This document shows, in pieces, positions 42,061 through 50,084 of a DNA stretch of 63,887 nucleotides (position 1 is its first letter; every line of letters begins with the position of its first letter). Under the pieces are notes generated by a model that was not told the DNA's origin, did not search any database, and saw only the letters and a program-made list of their open reading frames with translations. Position numbers and translations under genes: made by a program. Origin of the DNA: a virus. The stretch spans positions 1 to 63,887 of the IMG/VR virus record IMGVR_UViG_3300027659_000033, one strand, 5' to 3'.

Positions 42061-43224
42061 TTATCCCGCAAACGGTGCAAATGATGCAGTAATTACTGCC
42101 ATTGCAGTATTACCAGTAACTGAACCCATTGATCCAGAGAATGTGCATGTCTGTGTCATCACCGGAGTGCCTCCACCAGTTGAAGCAACTGCAAGTGTTG
42201 TAGTCGGTGTATTACTTAAAATTGTATTTCCCGCTATGCCATAGTACAAAGATGCAGTGCCAAGCCCGTCTGAACTTATCAATATATTAACGTTTGTCTG
42301 TAGACTGGCCGTAGCAAAAATTGGGGAAAATATTGGTTTTTTTGCAACTTGAGTGTTTGTCAATATAGCTATTGATGGAATAAATACTGTTCCAGTAGCA
42401 GAAATTTCTGAAATTCTAAACGTAGTGTTACTTGGCGTTTCGCATATAAAATATGTTGTAGTTGTTAGGACTCCGCTACCTGCTTGTGCTGCAGTAAATC
42501 GAACGCGATCTCCAACAGTAAATCCATGCGAAGTTCCAGTCGTTATTGTCATAAGTCCACTAGTATCACATATTACTGAAATTGTCCCATCTTGAAACCA
42601 CAACCTAAAACCATTAATATCACATATTATGCCAATACCACGACCACATGGAAGACCCCCATTCCAATTATTACTAATTCCAGCCCAATATTCTGAGGTT
42701 GATCCGGTCACTTGTTCACAATTATTAAGCTTTAAAGCTATTGAAAATGGATTATTCCAATCAAGTGCCCCGCCACTCGCAGAGTTGAGATAGCACGTAC
42801 CAAATTCTTTGCGTGCCCATGAAGTATGATTACAAAGTTTACCACTACCATCGTCTGATCCTGTATTTAGTATTGCTCTGGTTCTAGTATCCATCCATAT
42901 ATCGTCGCCACTATTCCCAATTGTCAAAGCACTTGTTCCACCTCTAACATTCCATGTCCTGGTAGTGTTAAACCGTTGTACAGTACTTTCTTGCATCATC
43001 AACTCACGTCGTATGGTAGAGCGATTTATGACACTGTGCTGAGTAAGAGAAACTTGTTGAGTTAACTCAAGTTGGCCATTGCATTCGCCATTAAATGTAG
43101 GACTAATAAGTGTTTTATTAGACAGATTTTCAGGAGCTGTTCTAGTAATAGTTTCGTTTAAACCTAGAGCGCCGAGTACAGCACTTTTTTGTGTAGATGT
43201 TAAGGTAGTTAATTCGATTGCCAT
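42061..43224 (-). CDS. Tail fibre/adhesin protein, cassette B (387 aa)
   Basis: Paralogue of 23193-24356. Shared blocks are PENLSNKTLISPTF, the STIRREL / TLRREL segment, the SASGGALDWN-type segment, a TSHGFTVGDRVRFTAAQAG module (FCCH-like) and the ASFAPFA end. Divergence is greatest in the middle, as expected for a receptor-contact region. It is a probable virion adhesin; the ligand is unknown. A perfect late promoter lies 5 nt before the ATG. Confidence 0.78.
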   Translation of the reverse strand: MAIELTTLTSTQKSAVLGALGLNETITRTAPENLSNKTLISPTFNGECNGQLELTQQVSLTQHSVINRSTIRRELMMQESTVQRFNTTRTWNVRGGTSALTIGNSGDDIWMDTRTRAILNTGSDDGSGKLCNHTSWARKEFGTCYLNSASGGALDWNNPFSIALKLNNCEQVTGSTSEYWAGISNNWNGGLPCGRGIGIICDINGFRLWFQDGTISVICDTSGLMTITTGTSHGFTVGDRVRFTAAQAGSGVLTTTTYFICETPSNTTFRISEISATGTVFIPSIAILTNTQVAKKPIFSPIFATASLQTNVNILISSDGLGTASLYYGIAGNTILSNTPTTTLAVASTGGGTPVMTQTCTFSGSMGSVTGNTAMAVITASFAPFAG

Positions 43225-43229
43225 AAATA

Positions 43230-43237
43230 TATTTATA
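43230..43237 (-). promoter_or_regulatory. T4-type late promoter (387-aa adhesin, cassette B)
   Basis: TATAAATA on the minus strand, 5 nt before the ATG at 43224, overlapping the end of the 528-aa gene. Confidence 0.75.
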
Positions 43238-44819
43238 ATGTTATTGTAACGCCTTCATCATATAGCGTAATTTGTTCTGTTCCTAGAAGTAGTGTTTCGG
43301 TTGTGGTTGTAGTAAGTGCTTGAAGCGTGGTGTCAGACATATTTTTAATATAGTACTTGACCTCTGTTACAATCCCAGTGTTATTTGCCAGTATTTCAAA
43401 TACTGGTGAAACTATATTAAATAGACTTCCGTCATGACTTATTGTACTAATAGTTGAACCGTTTAAAGACGCTCTACAAGTCGACCCTTCAACTGAAATT
43501 GCAATTTTATTTTTATTTGTAAGACGAACATCGCTAAAGTAAACTTTTGCGGAACCATCCCACGCAACCAACGCTTCATTAGTAAATCCACTACCTGGAA
43601 AGTTTGCATACAACCAGCGTTTAGATAAACTGTGTGAAAGAATCCGTAGAGAACTTCCAGCAATATTTTGCGCTAACTGAAATTCTATAAAAAATGTGCC
43701 ACCTTTGGTATTCCATATTTCACCAAATTGAGTTGTTGGAACACTGCACACATCAAGTGCGCGCACTGTAGCATCTATTGTTGTGGGTATATAACTACTT
43801 ACATTTCTACCAACTTCCACTTGATAACCCCACACATAAGCGGTACGCCCTGCTCCAATGTCAGTTCCAGGAACTCCAGTTGAAGAGGTAAGAATAAAGT
43901 CTGTTGTGGTCGCCGCCGCTGCATTTGTTGTCCCACTAACAACTAAGCGTACCCACCCATTTGGAAAAGATATTGCTCTTCCAACTGTAGTAGAGCCGTT
44001 TGCATCAAAGGTTAATGTATCAAGATCAAAAAATGGAACTGCATTTCCAACTGGTCGTAACGTATTAAAATCCAAAGATACATATCTCCAGTTGCCCTTT
44101 TTAACGAAAGCACTAACTGTATAATACGCGCCTAACGAGTATGTTATGCTATTAAGTGATCGACAAAATCCGCCGTAGTCGCCACTAATAGAAGTTAGTA
44201 ACGTAGCTTTATTTGTACCGTCTGGGCTGTTTTCTGTTGAAAGCACTCGAGTGCCATTTCCGGTCCATAGATGCATTTCACCGCTGTGAGTCACAAAATT
44301 TGTTGAGTTGCGCTCAACAAGTAGTCCAGGACATTTAAGCGAGACTGGATCATGGTCGCGCCTCGCTCCGCGATAAGAGACCCACCAATTTGATGCTATA
44401 GTTGTACCAATTTTACCAGTAACTTTAAGAGTAAGTGTAGTGTCGGTCTTATGTATTATATTTCCAGCAATGTTATGACCGTCACCAGACGAGTCCGGTA
44501 ATAAAAATTTATCGTCTCCAGTAAGGTCTTGCATTATAACAACTGCTGCACCGTCAAGCCAACCAACTACATCACCTGGCGGCACATCAATTGTTACAAC
44601 TGAACCAACAGGGTATCGAAGAGGATTAAGAGGCGTAACTGTTTTAGTTTTACCGACAATTCTTCCATTTTCATTTACAAACGTACCAGAACTTGCGCGT
44701 ATAAGTGTTGGTGTCGGGCCAACTTGACCCATACCAGACACATAATCTGCGTAATCAATATCAATAGACGGCCCAATATCTCTTCTTCTCTGTTGAGAAA
44801 TTATATGATTTAAACTCAT
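43233..44819 (-). CDS. Tail fibre/adhesin with carbohydrate-binding-like domains, cassette B (528 aa)
   Basis: Paralogue of 24367-25935. The shared N-terminal half includes RRRDIGPSIDID, RASSGTFVNENGRIVGKT and YRGARRDHDPV. The middle has YTVSAFVKKGNWRYVSLDF, then FPNGWVRLVVSG, a pattern of carbohydrate-binding beta-sandwiches. The C-terminal part (ISVEGSTCRASLNGS) looks LamG-like. It is preceded by a late promoter at 7 nt and followed by the 387-aa and 108-aa genes of the cassette. Confidence 0.78.
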   Translation of the reverse strand: MSLNHIISQQRRRDIGPSIDIDYADYVSGMGQVGPTPTLIRASSGTFVNENGRIVGKTKTVTPLNPLRYPVGSVVTIDVPPGDVVGWLDGAAVVIMQDLTGDDKFLLPDSSGDGHNIAGNIIHKTDTTLTLKVTGKIGTTIASNWWVSYRGARRDHDPVSLKCPGLLVERNSTNFVTHSGEMHLWTGNGTRVLSTENSPDGTNKATLLTSISGDYGGFCRSLNSITYSLGAYYTVSAFVKKGNWRYVSLDFNTLRPVGNAVPFFDLDTLTFDANGSTTVGRAISFPNGWVRLVVSGTTNAAAATTTDFILTSSTGVPGTDIGAGRTAYVWGYQVEVGRNVSSYIPTTIDATVRALDVCSVPTTQFGEIWNTKGGTFFIEFQLAQNIAGSSLRILSHSLSKRWLYANFPGSGFTNEALVAWDGSAKVYFSDVRLTNKNKIAISVEGSTCRASLNGSTISTISHDGSLFNIVSPVFEILANNTGIVTEVKYYIKNMSDTTLQALTTTTTETLLLGTEQITLYDEGVTITL

Positions 44820-44826
44820 ATTTTTA

Positions 44827-44834
44827 TATTTATA
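44827..44834 (-). promoter_or_regulatory. T4-type late promoter (528-aa adhesin)
   Basis: TATAAATA on the minus strand, 7 nt before the ATG at 44819. Confidence 0.75.
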
Positions 44835-45018
44835 GATCGTCGAGATGACGACTTAAGACTAGCAGCGAACTAGCTGTCACTCCTTGTAAATCAATGTCTG
44901 TGAGTTCAGACAACATTCGCCCACCTTCTGAAAATGTAGAGGCACTTATAATGTTTGTTCCACTTATAACAGATTGAAGCGACGGCGTCTCACGTATAAT
45001 TGATGTTATATCAGACAT
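44830..45018 (-). CDS. Small hypothetical protein (62 aa)
   Basis: Unrecognised. Ser/Thr-rich with hydrophobic patches (SIIRETPSLQSVISG, then ISASTFSEGGRMLSEL and ASSLLVLSRHLDDL). Its ATG overlaps the stop of the 112-aa gene, so the two are probably translated together. It may be a small virion or fibre-joining protein. Confidence 0.6.
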   Translation of the reverse strand: MSDITSIIRETPSLQSVISGTNIISASTFSEGGRMLSELTDIDLQGVTASSLLVLSRHLDDL

Positions 45019-45356
45019 TAAATTGGTTGTGTTGAGGCTGGTGATATTTCAACTTGCCCTTCTGCCACCCGCACCACGTGACCTCCAACATTATATATTT
45101 CAACATCATAAACATACCGCCCTGACTTCATGGCTCGAGTTTGAACCGCCGTTAGTGATAAGGCTACCTGTCCTTCTGGAGGAGTATTAATTGATGTAGC
45201 AAATGGTACAGAGTTACTTGATGTGTAGCTCTTACGAATTTGAGCTCGTGATGAGTATCCAGTAAGGTTATATGGTAACCCGTTGGCATCTTTTACGTCA
45301 ATAATTGATGAGTAGGTACTGCCCTGATCGATATAAATGTTATTGTATATTGCCAT
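45018..45356 (-). CDS. Small beta-sandwich virion protein (112 aa)
   Basis: The sequence begins with IYIDQGSTYSSIIDVKDANGLPYNLTGYSSRAQIR and continues with VALSLTAVQTRAM and GRYVYDVEIYN. This pattern, a strand, a G-x-P-x-D/N-L-T-G turn and Y-x-Y-D-V-E, is seen in phage baseplate or tail-fibre N-terminal beta-sandwich domains (BppU-like). That assignment is by pattern only. A late promoter lies 7 nt before the ATG. Confidence 0.68.
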   Translation of the reverse strand: MAIYNNIYIDQGSTYSSIIDVKDANGLPYNLTGYSSRAQIRKSYTSSNSVPFATSINTPPEGQVALSLTAVQTRAMKSGRYVYDVEIYNVGGHVVRVAEGQVEISPASTQPI

Positions 45357-45363
45357 ATAGCAT

Positions 45364-45371
45364 TATTTATA
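45364..45371 (-). promoter_or_regulatory. T4-type late promoter (112-aa gene)
   Basis: TATAAATA on the minus strand, 7 nt before the ATG at 45356. The region 45372-45482 beyond it holds no gene I can support. Confidence 0.75.
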
Positions 45372-45482
45372 AAAATTTATTTCTATAAAGTTTATGTCGA
45401 GTTTTACCAATCGGACCAGTTGGCTTTACAATCAAGTTCAGTTTGTAAGTTTACTCTACTAACTATTAGTAATAGATTGAAT

Positions 45483-47108
45483 TTATCGGTTTTCTAAATT
45501 TACTATTTTCGTCTGAAGAGCCTCCACTAGACTCGTAAGTTCTTTCACAGATTCAATTAATAGTGGAATTATTTTTTCGTACTTGACTGCTTTGTATCCA
45601 TCTTCACGAGTGCATACTGCGTCTGGTAATATTTCTTCAATTTCTTGCGCGATTACTCCAATATCAGAACCGGCATGTGTGTCTTGTTTAGAAGTATCCC
45701 AATCAAAAGTTATTCCATTTATTTTTCGTATTTTACTTAGCGGTTGCTCAATATTTTTAATATTGTTTTTAAGACTTCTATCAGATGTTGAATATGTAAC
45801 AACATCTCCAGTTACGCTTAGTGTACCATTTATTTTTGCTCCACCTCCAAGTGTCGCATAGTTAGTTTCAAGATCTATTTGAAGTGGCCAATAGTTATTA
45901 TACTTTTCCGAAAATAGAGAATTAAAAGCGCTTCCTCGCAGTACATAAAATTGATTGGCATCTACCTGTATCCCTCCGCTGCGACCATCGGTGTCTTGCA
46001 AGATTAAAGTCGGACTAGCATTCTGTATGACAATATTACCTGTTGTTGTAACACTAGAAGCTTTCAGTGGAGCATAGTCAGTGTCAGTTGAATTGCGTAT
46101 TTCAACTCCAGATCCACCACGAAAATGTCGTAGAAGAGTTGCGGACGCACCATCCGCGTTCAAAGCAATCAAAGCATTTCCAACTGTGTTGCATGATTCA
46201 AGTCCAGCAGATGCTTGATTAGTTTGATTAGTTGTTATAGAACGGCAAGGACCATATGTCTCCAGCGTTTTAGTTTCTCCAAAAAACTTTGCAGACACTC
46301 CTCTTTTGCCATTATAGACTGTAGTATTTAAGAAATCCGCAATATTGCTATCACTATTTTGGTAATTAAGCGCAATCTCAATACTAGTGTTTGCGGTAGT
46401 ATTAATTTGATTTTCTATAATTTCAATCGCCCCAATAAGTTGGCGCGTAGAAGTAACTGTATTTGCTGATGTTATAAAGAGTCCGCCGCCAATATTTATA
46501 TTTCCAGTTCCTGTGTTTATTATATCAAGTGCACCGTTGACTCCAGATTTGCGCAATATACGAGCATCATAGTCAACTATTGGGAAAGACGAATGAAAGT
46601 CTATATAACTATCACCAGCTACAGCTATATTGGATCCAAGATCAATTCTAGGAGGTAAAGTAACTGATGTTGATGTCCACACAGGAGCTCCAGCTGATAA
46701 TTTATCTGGAGTTATTGTTCCATTTTTAATTTTTGCACCAACGACAGCATTAGTTGCTAGTTTCGATTCACTAATTACTCCATCATTGATTGTAACTGGA
46801 ATATTAATGTCGCTAAGTCCATCAAAAGTTGGGGCCGGACTAGTCGTTGTAACATGACCAGTCACTGCTAAAACGCGAGGTGTCCGTAAGCGATCGGCTA
46901 CTGGCGAAGTTAGCACAGTTTTATCAAGAGTAATTGTACGCTGACTATTATTTGGGTCTGTAAAAACAATTCTGTTAGTATCAACGAAGGCACCGTCTAA
47001 TAAAGCAGACGATCCAAGATTCAAACTCTCGCGTATATGCCCTTTCTCTGCCTCGGTTGGAGAGTTTAATACATATGGTCCTAAATTAATTGGCGGTGGA
47101 GTTGGCAT
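45483..47108 (-). CDS. Tail fibre with S74 intramolecular chaperone (541 aa)
   Basis: The C-terminal 110 residues form a peptidase_S74 (endosialidase-type) chaperone: SDRSLKNNIKNIE with the Ser-Asp self-cleavage site, then ITFDWD, GVIAQEIEEILPDAV, YEKIIPLLIESVKEL and a trimeric coiled coil. This part folds the fibre and then cuts itself off. The N-terminal part shares the PTEAEKGHIRESLNLG-type motif with other fibres here, and the centre looks like a beta-helical shaft. It is a probable trimeric host-recognition fibre. A late promoter lies 5 nt before the ATG. Confidence 0.88.
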   Translation of the reverse strand: MPTPPPINLGPYVLNSPTEAEKGHIRESLNLGSSALLDGAFVDTNRIVFTDPNNSQRTITLDKTVLTSPVADRLRTPRVLAVTGHVTTTSPAPTFDGLSDINIPVTINDGVISESKLATNAVVGAKIKNGTITPDKLSAGAPVWTSTSVTLPPRIDLGSNIAVAGDSYIDFHSSFPIVDYDARILRKSGVNGALDIINTGTGNINIGGGLFITSANTVTSTRQLIGAIEIIENQINTTANTSIEIALNYQNSDSNIADFLNTTVYNGKRGVSAKFFGETKTLETYGPCRSITTNQTNQASAGLESCNTVGNALIALNADGASATLLRHFRGGSGVEIRNSTDTDYAPLKASSVTTTGNIVIQNASPTLILQDTDGRSGGIQVDANQFYVLRGSAFNSLFSEKYNNYWPLQIDLETNYATLGGGAKINGTLSVTGDVVTYSTSDRSLKNNIKNIEQPLSKIRKINGITFDWDTSKQDTHAGSDIGVIAQEIEEILPDAVCTREDGYKAVKYEKIIPLLIESVKELTSLVEALQTKIVNLENR

Positions 47109-47113
47109 ATACT

Positions 47114-47121
47114 TATTTATA
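47114..47121 (-). promoter_or_regulatory. T4-type late promoter (S74 fibre)
   Basis: TATAAATA on the minus strand, 5 nt before the ATG at 47108. Confidence 0.75.
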
Positions 47122-47128
47122 AATGATC

Positions 47129-47365
47129 TTATTGAGATTTTGTTGTGTTGTCTGATACAAACTTAAATGGATTTATTATTTTTTTCTGTGCAATAAACAT
47201 GTTGCATTCTTCAAGCGTGTCTGCAACTACTAAAACTGCTGCACACATATACGAGCCACTGCCTTGAAATGGTTCGCATAATAAAATATTTGTTTCCTCA
47301 TTATAAAATAACAACCACTTGTCAGCTGTTACATCAATTATAGTTAATTTATGCTCGGTAATCAT
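47129..47365 (-). CDS. Small hypothetical protein (78 aa)
   Basis: Unrecognised. The pattern is compact and mixed alpha/beta: KLTIIDVTADKWLLFYNEETNI, a Cys-containing core MCAAVLVVADTLEECNMFIAQKKI, then a polar tail. It follows the LRR adhesin gene by 1 bp, in the same place that the 108-aa proteins follow their adhesins, so it may likewise serve the adhesin. This is inference from position. Confidence 0.62.
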   Translation of the reverse strand: MITEHKLTIIDVTADKWLLFYNEETNILLCEPFQGSGSYMCAAVLVVADTLEECNMFIAQKKIINPFKFVSDNTTKSQ

Positions 47366-47366
47366 G

Positions 47367-49037
47367 CTATGGTTGGTTTATTATTACACTACACGGCCCA
47401 CCAACTCTAGAAACATTCGTAAGAGTTTGGTAGTATGCATAACCGTCTGTTGGGTTTGTAGTAGTTCTAATTGTTGCAGTACCAGACCCAACAATGGATC
47501 CGCTTGTAACAACATCGTATTGAAAAGTATCATCATTTATTACCTGTTTTACTTTAAATGTGCCCCTAAACGCGTTCTGGAGGTCAACACTAGTAACAGT
47601 AATTAGCTGGTTTTGTATATATCCATGACTAGCTAATGCTACTGTTACAATAGTATTAGTTAAACTAAAAGATGCACCACTTAATGTTTTAGTAATTCCT
47701 CCCGTATAACTTGGAACAAGGCGAGTGTCATCAATTGGCCTGACCCCTCCTAAATTTATAATTTTTTGACTAGGCCCAGCAGCTACAAATGCTTTTAAGA
47801 TCTTATCTATGGCTGCTTGCGATAAATTCGTGGCTTGTGCTTGAAAATCAGTCAAACTGTCTGGCATAACGATATTAGGATCAACTGCAGCAAATTCGTC
47901 AACTTCAGTAACACTGCAGTTAAAACTTGATAAACTTGTGCACGTATGTAACGCGGGAATGTCACCATACACCCCATTATTATTACATGCAAACACTACT
48001 AGATTTGTTAAATTTGTTAGACTTGGTATTACACTGGAAAGTAGATTACCACCACATTTAAAAGTATTTAAAGGAGGAGCCCCGTCTCCACTTATAACTG
48101 GTATTGCACCAGTTATACTATTGCCTGAGCATACAAATGACGTTAATGAATCTAAATTAACTCCCGCTAAATCTGGTATTACACCGCTCAAACCGCTATG
48201 GTTGCATTCAAATACTCGTAATGCGCTCATGCCAGAAAGACTCGGTATACTACCAGACAAATTGTTTTCATAACAATAAAAATTTTCTAAGGTCGTTATA
48301 TAATTTATGTCGTCTGGTATAGATCCAGTTAAGTTATTTCTGTAACAACTAAATATTTCAAGTTTAGGCAAAGTCGTTATGGACACTGGTATGGTACCAA
48401 TTAAATTATTTTCGAAACAATTAAATATTTTTAATTCATTGCGACCAGACAAGTCTGGTATAGTTCCGTCTAACGAATTTCTGTAGCAATTAAATGTTTC
48501 TAAAGCAGCGCAACCAGACAAGTCTGGTATGCCTCCAATATGATTATTTCCATAACAATTAAAGTTAACTAAATTAGTTAATCCACTTATTCGCGGTATT
48601 AATCCGTTGATATTATTGTTGCCATAATTAAAAATAGTTAAATTTGGAATTCCAATAGTGTTTAAATCTGGAATTGTTCCCGATAAGTTATTGTTGTATG
48701 CTCTAAAGACCGTAAGTGAATTTAAACCGCTTAAGTCTGGAATTGATCCAGTTATCATGTTGTCTCTACAATCAACTTCTTTTAGACCAGTACAGCCAGT
48801 TAGTGTCTCAAATTGATTAGACACTGCATTATCATAAAAAATTAATTTTTCAATGCTTGGCTTATTAGAGTATCCAATTAATGACACTATACCATTACCA
48901 ACGCATGTAAAGTTTTTTAAACCAGTAAACGCAGATAAATCAATTGATCCGCCAAATTTAGGTGATGTACTTCCACAATTAATATCTGTAATGCGCGAGG
49001 GGTCGCCGTCAGTTGGTCGAAGTGTAATAGCTAGCAT
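47367..49037 (-). CDS. Leucine-rich-repeat adhesin (556 aa)
   Basis: About 15 tandem LRRs cover residues 15-385. The consensus here is LxxFxCYxNNLxGxIPDLSGxxxL, with the L-x-G-x-I-P feature of the plant-type LRR class and a 22-24-residue period. A C-terminal part (430-556) contains a beta module ASHGYIQNQLITVTSV...DDTFQYDV like that in the 387-aa adhesins. There is no signal peptide or membrane anchor. It is placed among the fibre genes with an AATAAATA late element 5 nt before the ATG, so it is probably a virion protein that binds a host surface molecule. Confidence 0.88.
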   Translation of the reverse strand: MLAITLRPTDGDPSRITDINCGSTSPKFGGSIDLSAFTGLKNFTCVGNGIVSLIGYSNKPSIEKLIFYDNAVSNQFETLTGCTGLKEVDCRDNMITGSIPDLSGLNSLTVFRAYNNNLSGTIPDLNTIGIPNLTIFNYGNNNINGLIPRISGLTNLVNFNCYGNNHIGGIPDLSGCAALETFNCYRNSLDGTIPDLSGRNELKIFNCFENNLIGTIPVSITTLPKLEIFSCYRNNLTGSIPDDINYITTLENFYCYENNLSGSIPSLSGMSALRVFECNHSGLSGVIPDLAGVNLDSLTSFVCSGNSITGAIPVISGDGAPPLNTFKCGGNLLSSVIPSLTNLTNLVVFACNNNGVYGDIPALHTCTSLSSFNCSVTEVDEFAAVDPNIVMPDSLTDFQAQATNLSQAAIDKILKAFVAAGPSQKIINLGGVRPIDDTRLVPSYTGGITKTLSGASFSLTNTIVTVALASHGYIQNQLITVTSVDLQNAFRGTFKVKQVINDDTFQYDVVTSGSIVGSGTATIRTTTNPTDGYAYYQTLTNVSRVGGPCSVIINQP

Positions 49038-49042
49038 ATTAC

Positions 49043-49050
49043 TATTTATT
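49043..49050 (-). promoter_or_regulatory. Late promoter variant (LRR adhesin)
   Basis: AATAAATA on the minus strand, 5 nt before the ATG at 49037; one mismatch to the T4 consensus. Confidence 0.55.
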
Positions 49051-49193
49051 AAGACTTTGGTTCAACGTAAACTTCTTTATTTCGCATAACTTTAAATGCT
49101 ACTATGACCTGACTCCAGAAGCTTCCGCCTACGAATGGATTGCTGCCGTCCGGATTGATGCGGACGCGGTGAGGAGGAGGGCTAGGATGGTTT
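49049..49193 (-). pseudogene. Possible remnant reading frame after the 294-aa fibre gene
   Basis: Between the fibre stop (49196-49194) and the LRR gene one frame stays open to the TAA at 49051-49049 and reads ...RINPDGSNPFVGGSFW, then SQVIVAFKVMRNKEVYVEPKS. It has no ATG of its own. It could be the 3' end of a replaced gene or be reached by frameshifting. A second short frame, from the ATG at 49197 to a TAG at 49129, begins like a signal peptide (MKTILALLLTASAS). Confidence 0.35.
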
Positions 49194-49395
49194 TCATGCG
49201 GTGACGGTGTTGAGTGTGTTGAGGGCGATGTCGAAATAGACCTGTCCGATATTCAGGACGTTGTCGTTGTTGGCGTCGGTGAGGTTAGCGTAGGACAGCA
49301 CCCCGAGCGCGGCGAACAAAGCTTGCCGGTGTGCGCTGGTGGTGATGGACGCGGCGACGGTGGCGGAGGTGATGTCGCTCGTCAGGGCGATGGTT
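49141..49395. other. GC-rich patch (about 61% GC) of probable foreign origin
   Basis: By hand count 146 of 240 bases at 49141-49380 are G or C, while flanking fibre genes are clearly AT-rich. The patch encodes the last 60-70 residues of the 294-aa fibre and the gap after it. Its right edge is close to codons for the GTIALTSDI motif, a common fibre junction. Confidence 0.75.
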
Positions 49396-50078
49396 CCACT
49401 AGCATTTGGCAACGTCCAAGTTTGATTAGTTGTAGCTCCTGACTTTAATTTACCAGTTGAAGTAATAGTTTCACTAGACAAAGTTAACCAATCAATTGAA
49501 TAATCGGGGGCATTACTAATACCAAGTTGTGTTGTTCCAGAAATATTACCAAATGTTGCATGGTATGTTCCGCTATTAGTGTAAATTTTGGCGCCAAGTT
49601 CAGACTCACTACTTATTTCTGCTCCCGTTCCAGAAGAAGTGCTGTATATCCTTGCGCCGGCGCCCTGCTGGCTACTTATTATTGCTCCAGTAGCAAAAAT
49701 ACTGCTTATTTCTGCGCCGTGACCTAGAGCAGATGATATTTCCGCGCCAGCACACACCCCAGTATTAGTAAATTTTGCAGTGGCGGCTGTATTGTGGCTA
49801 GCATATATGCTATAGATATCAGCATCAATACTTTCGCTGATCACGCCATTGAAAGAACCAGAACCGTTTAAGTTACGGCGGACAATTGAATTTGGACTAG
49901 GATCAACGTCAATATCTGGAGTCTCATGAACTACAATTGTGCTGTCAAGAGTCTTATAATATATTTTATTGTCTGCATAGTTTAAAGCAAGTTCGCCATG
50001 GTCTAAAAAATCTGGAATTGGAATTGCGCCGGGTACTTGACTATTTTTTAGAACTATTTTTTTATAATCTGTTGCCAT
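49194..50078 (-). CDS. Tail fibre protein with imported C-terminus (294 aa)
   Basis: The N-terminus has the phage virion-anchor pattern PIPDFLDHGELALNYADNKIYYK. The centre (about 105-170) is made of short repeats such as GAEISS, GAIISS, GARIYS and GAKIYT, which suggest a narrow beta-helical stem. After NASGTIALTSDI the last 65 residues (SAHRQALFAALGVLSYANLTDANN, then VLNIGQVYFDIAL) are encoded by GC-rich DNA unlike the rest of the window. It is a probable fibre whose tip was exchanged. It ends 155 bp before the LRR gene. Confidence 0.78.
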   Translation of the reverse strand: MATDYKKIVLKNSQVPGAIPIPDFLDHGELALNYADNKIYYKTLDSTIVVHETPDIDVDPSPNSIVRRNLNGSGSFNGVISESIDADIYSIYASHNTAATAKFTNTGVCAGAEISSALGHGAEISSIFATGAIISSQQGAGARIYSTSSGTGAEISSESELGAKIYTNSGTYHATFGNISGTTQLGISNAPDYSIDWLTLSSETITSTGKLKSGATTNQTWTLPNASGTIALTSDITSATVAASITTSAHRQALFAALGVLSYANLTDANNDNVLNIGQVYFDIALNTLNTVTA

Positions 50079-50084
50079 ATAATT

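Noticed and set aside
45372-45482. Short open frame ending ...VNLQTELDCKANWSDW between the 112-aa and S74 fibre genes
   Set aside because: It has no start codon or promoter, and I know of no matching protein. It may be a remnant, but there is not enough to call it.
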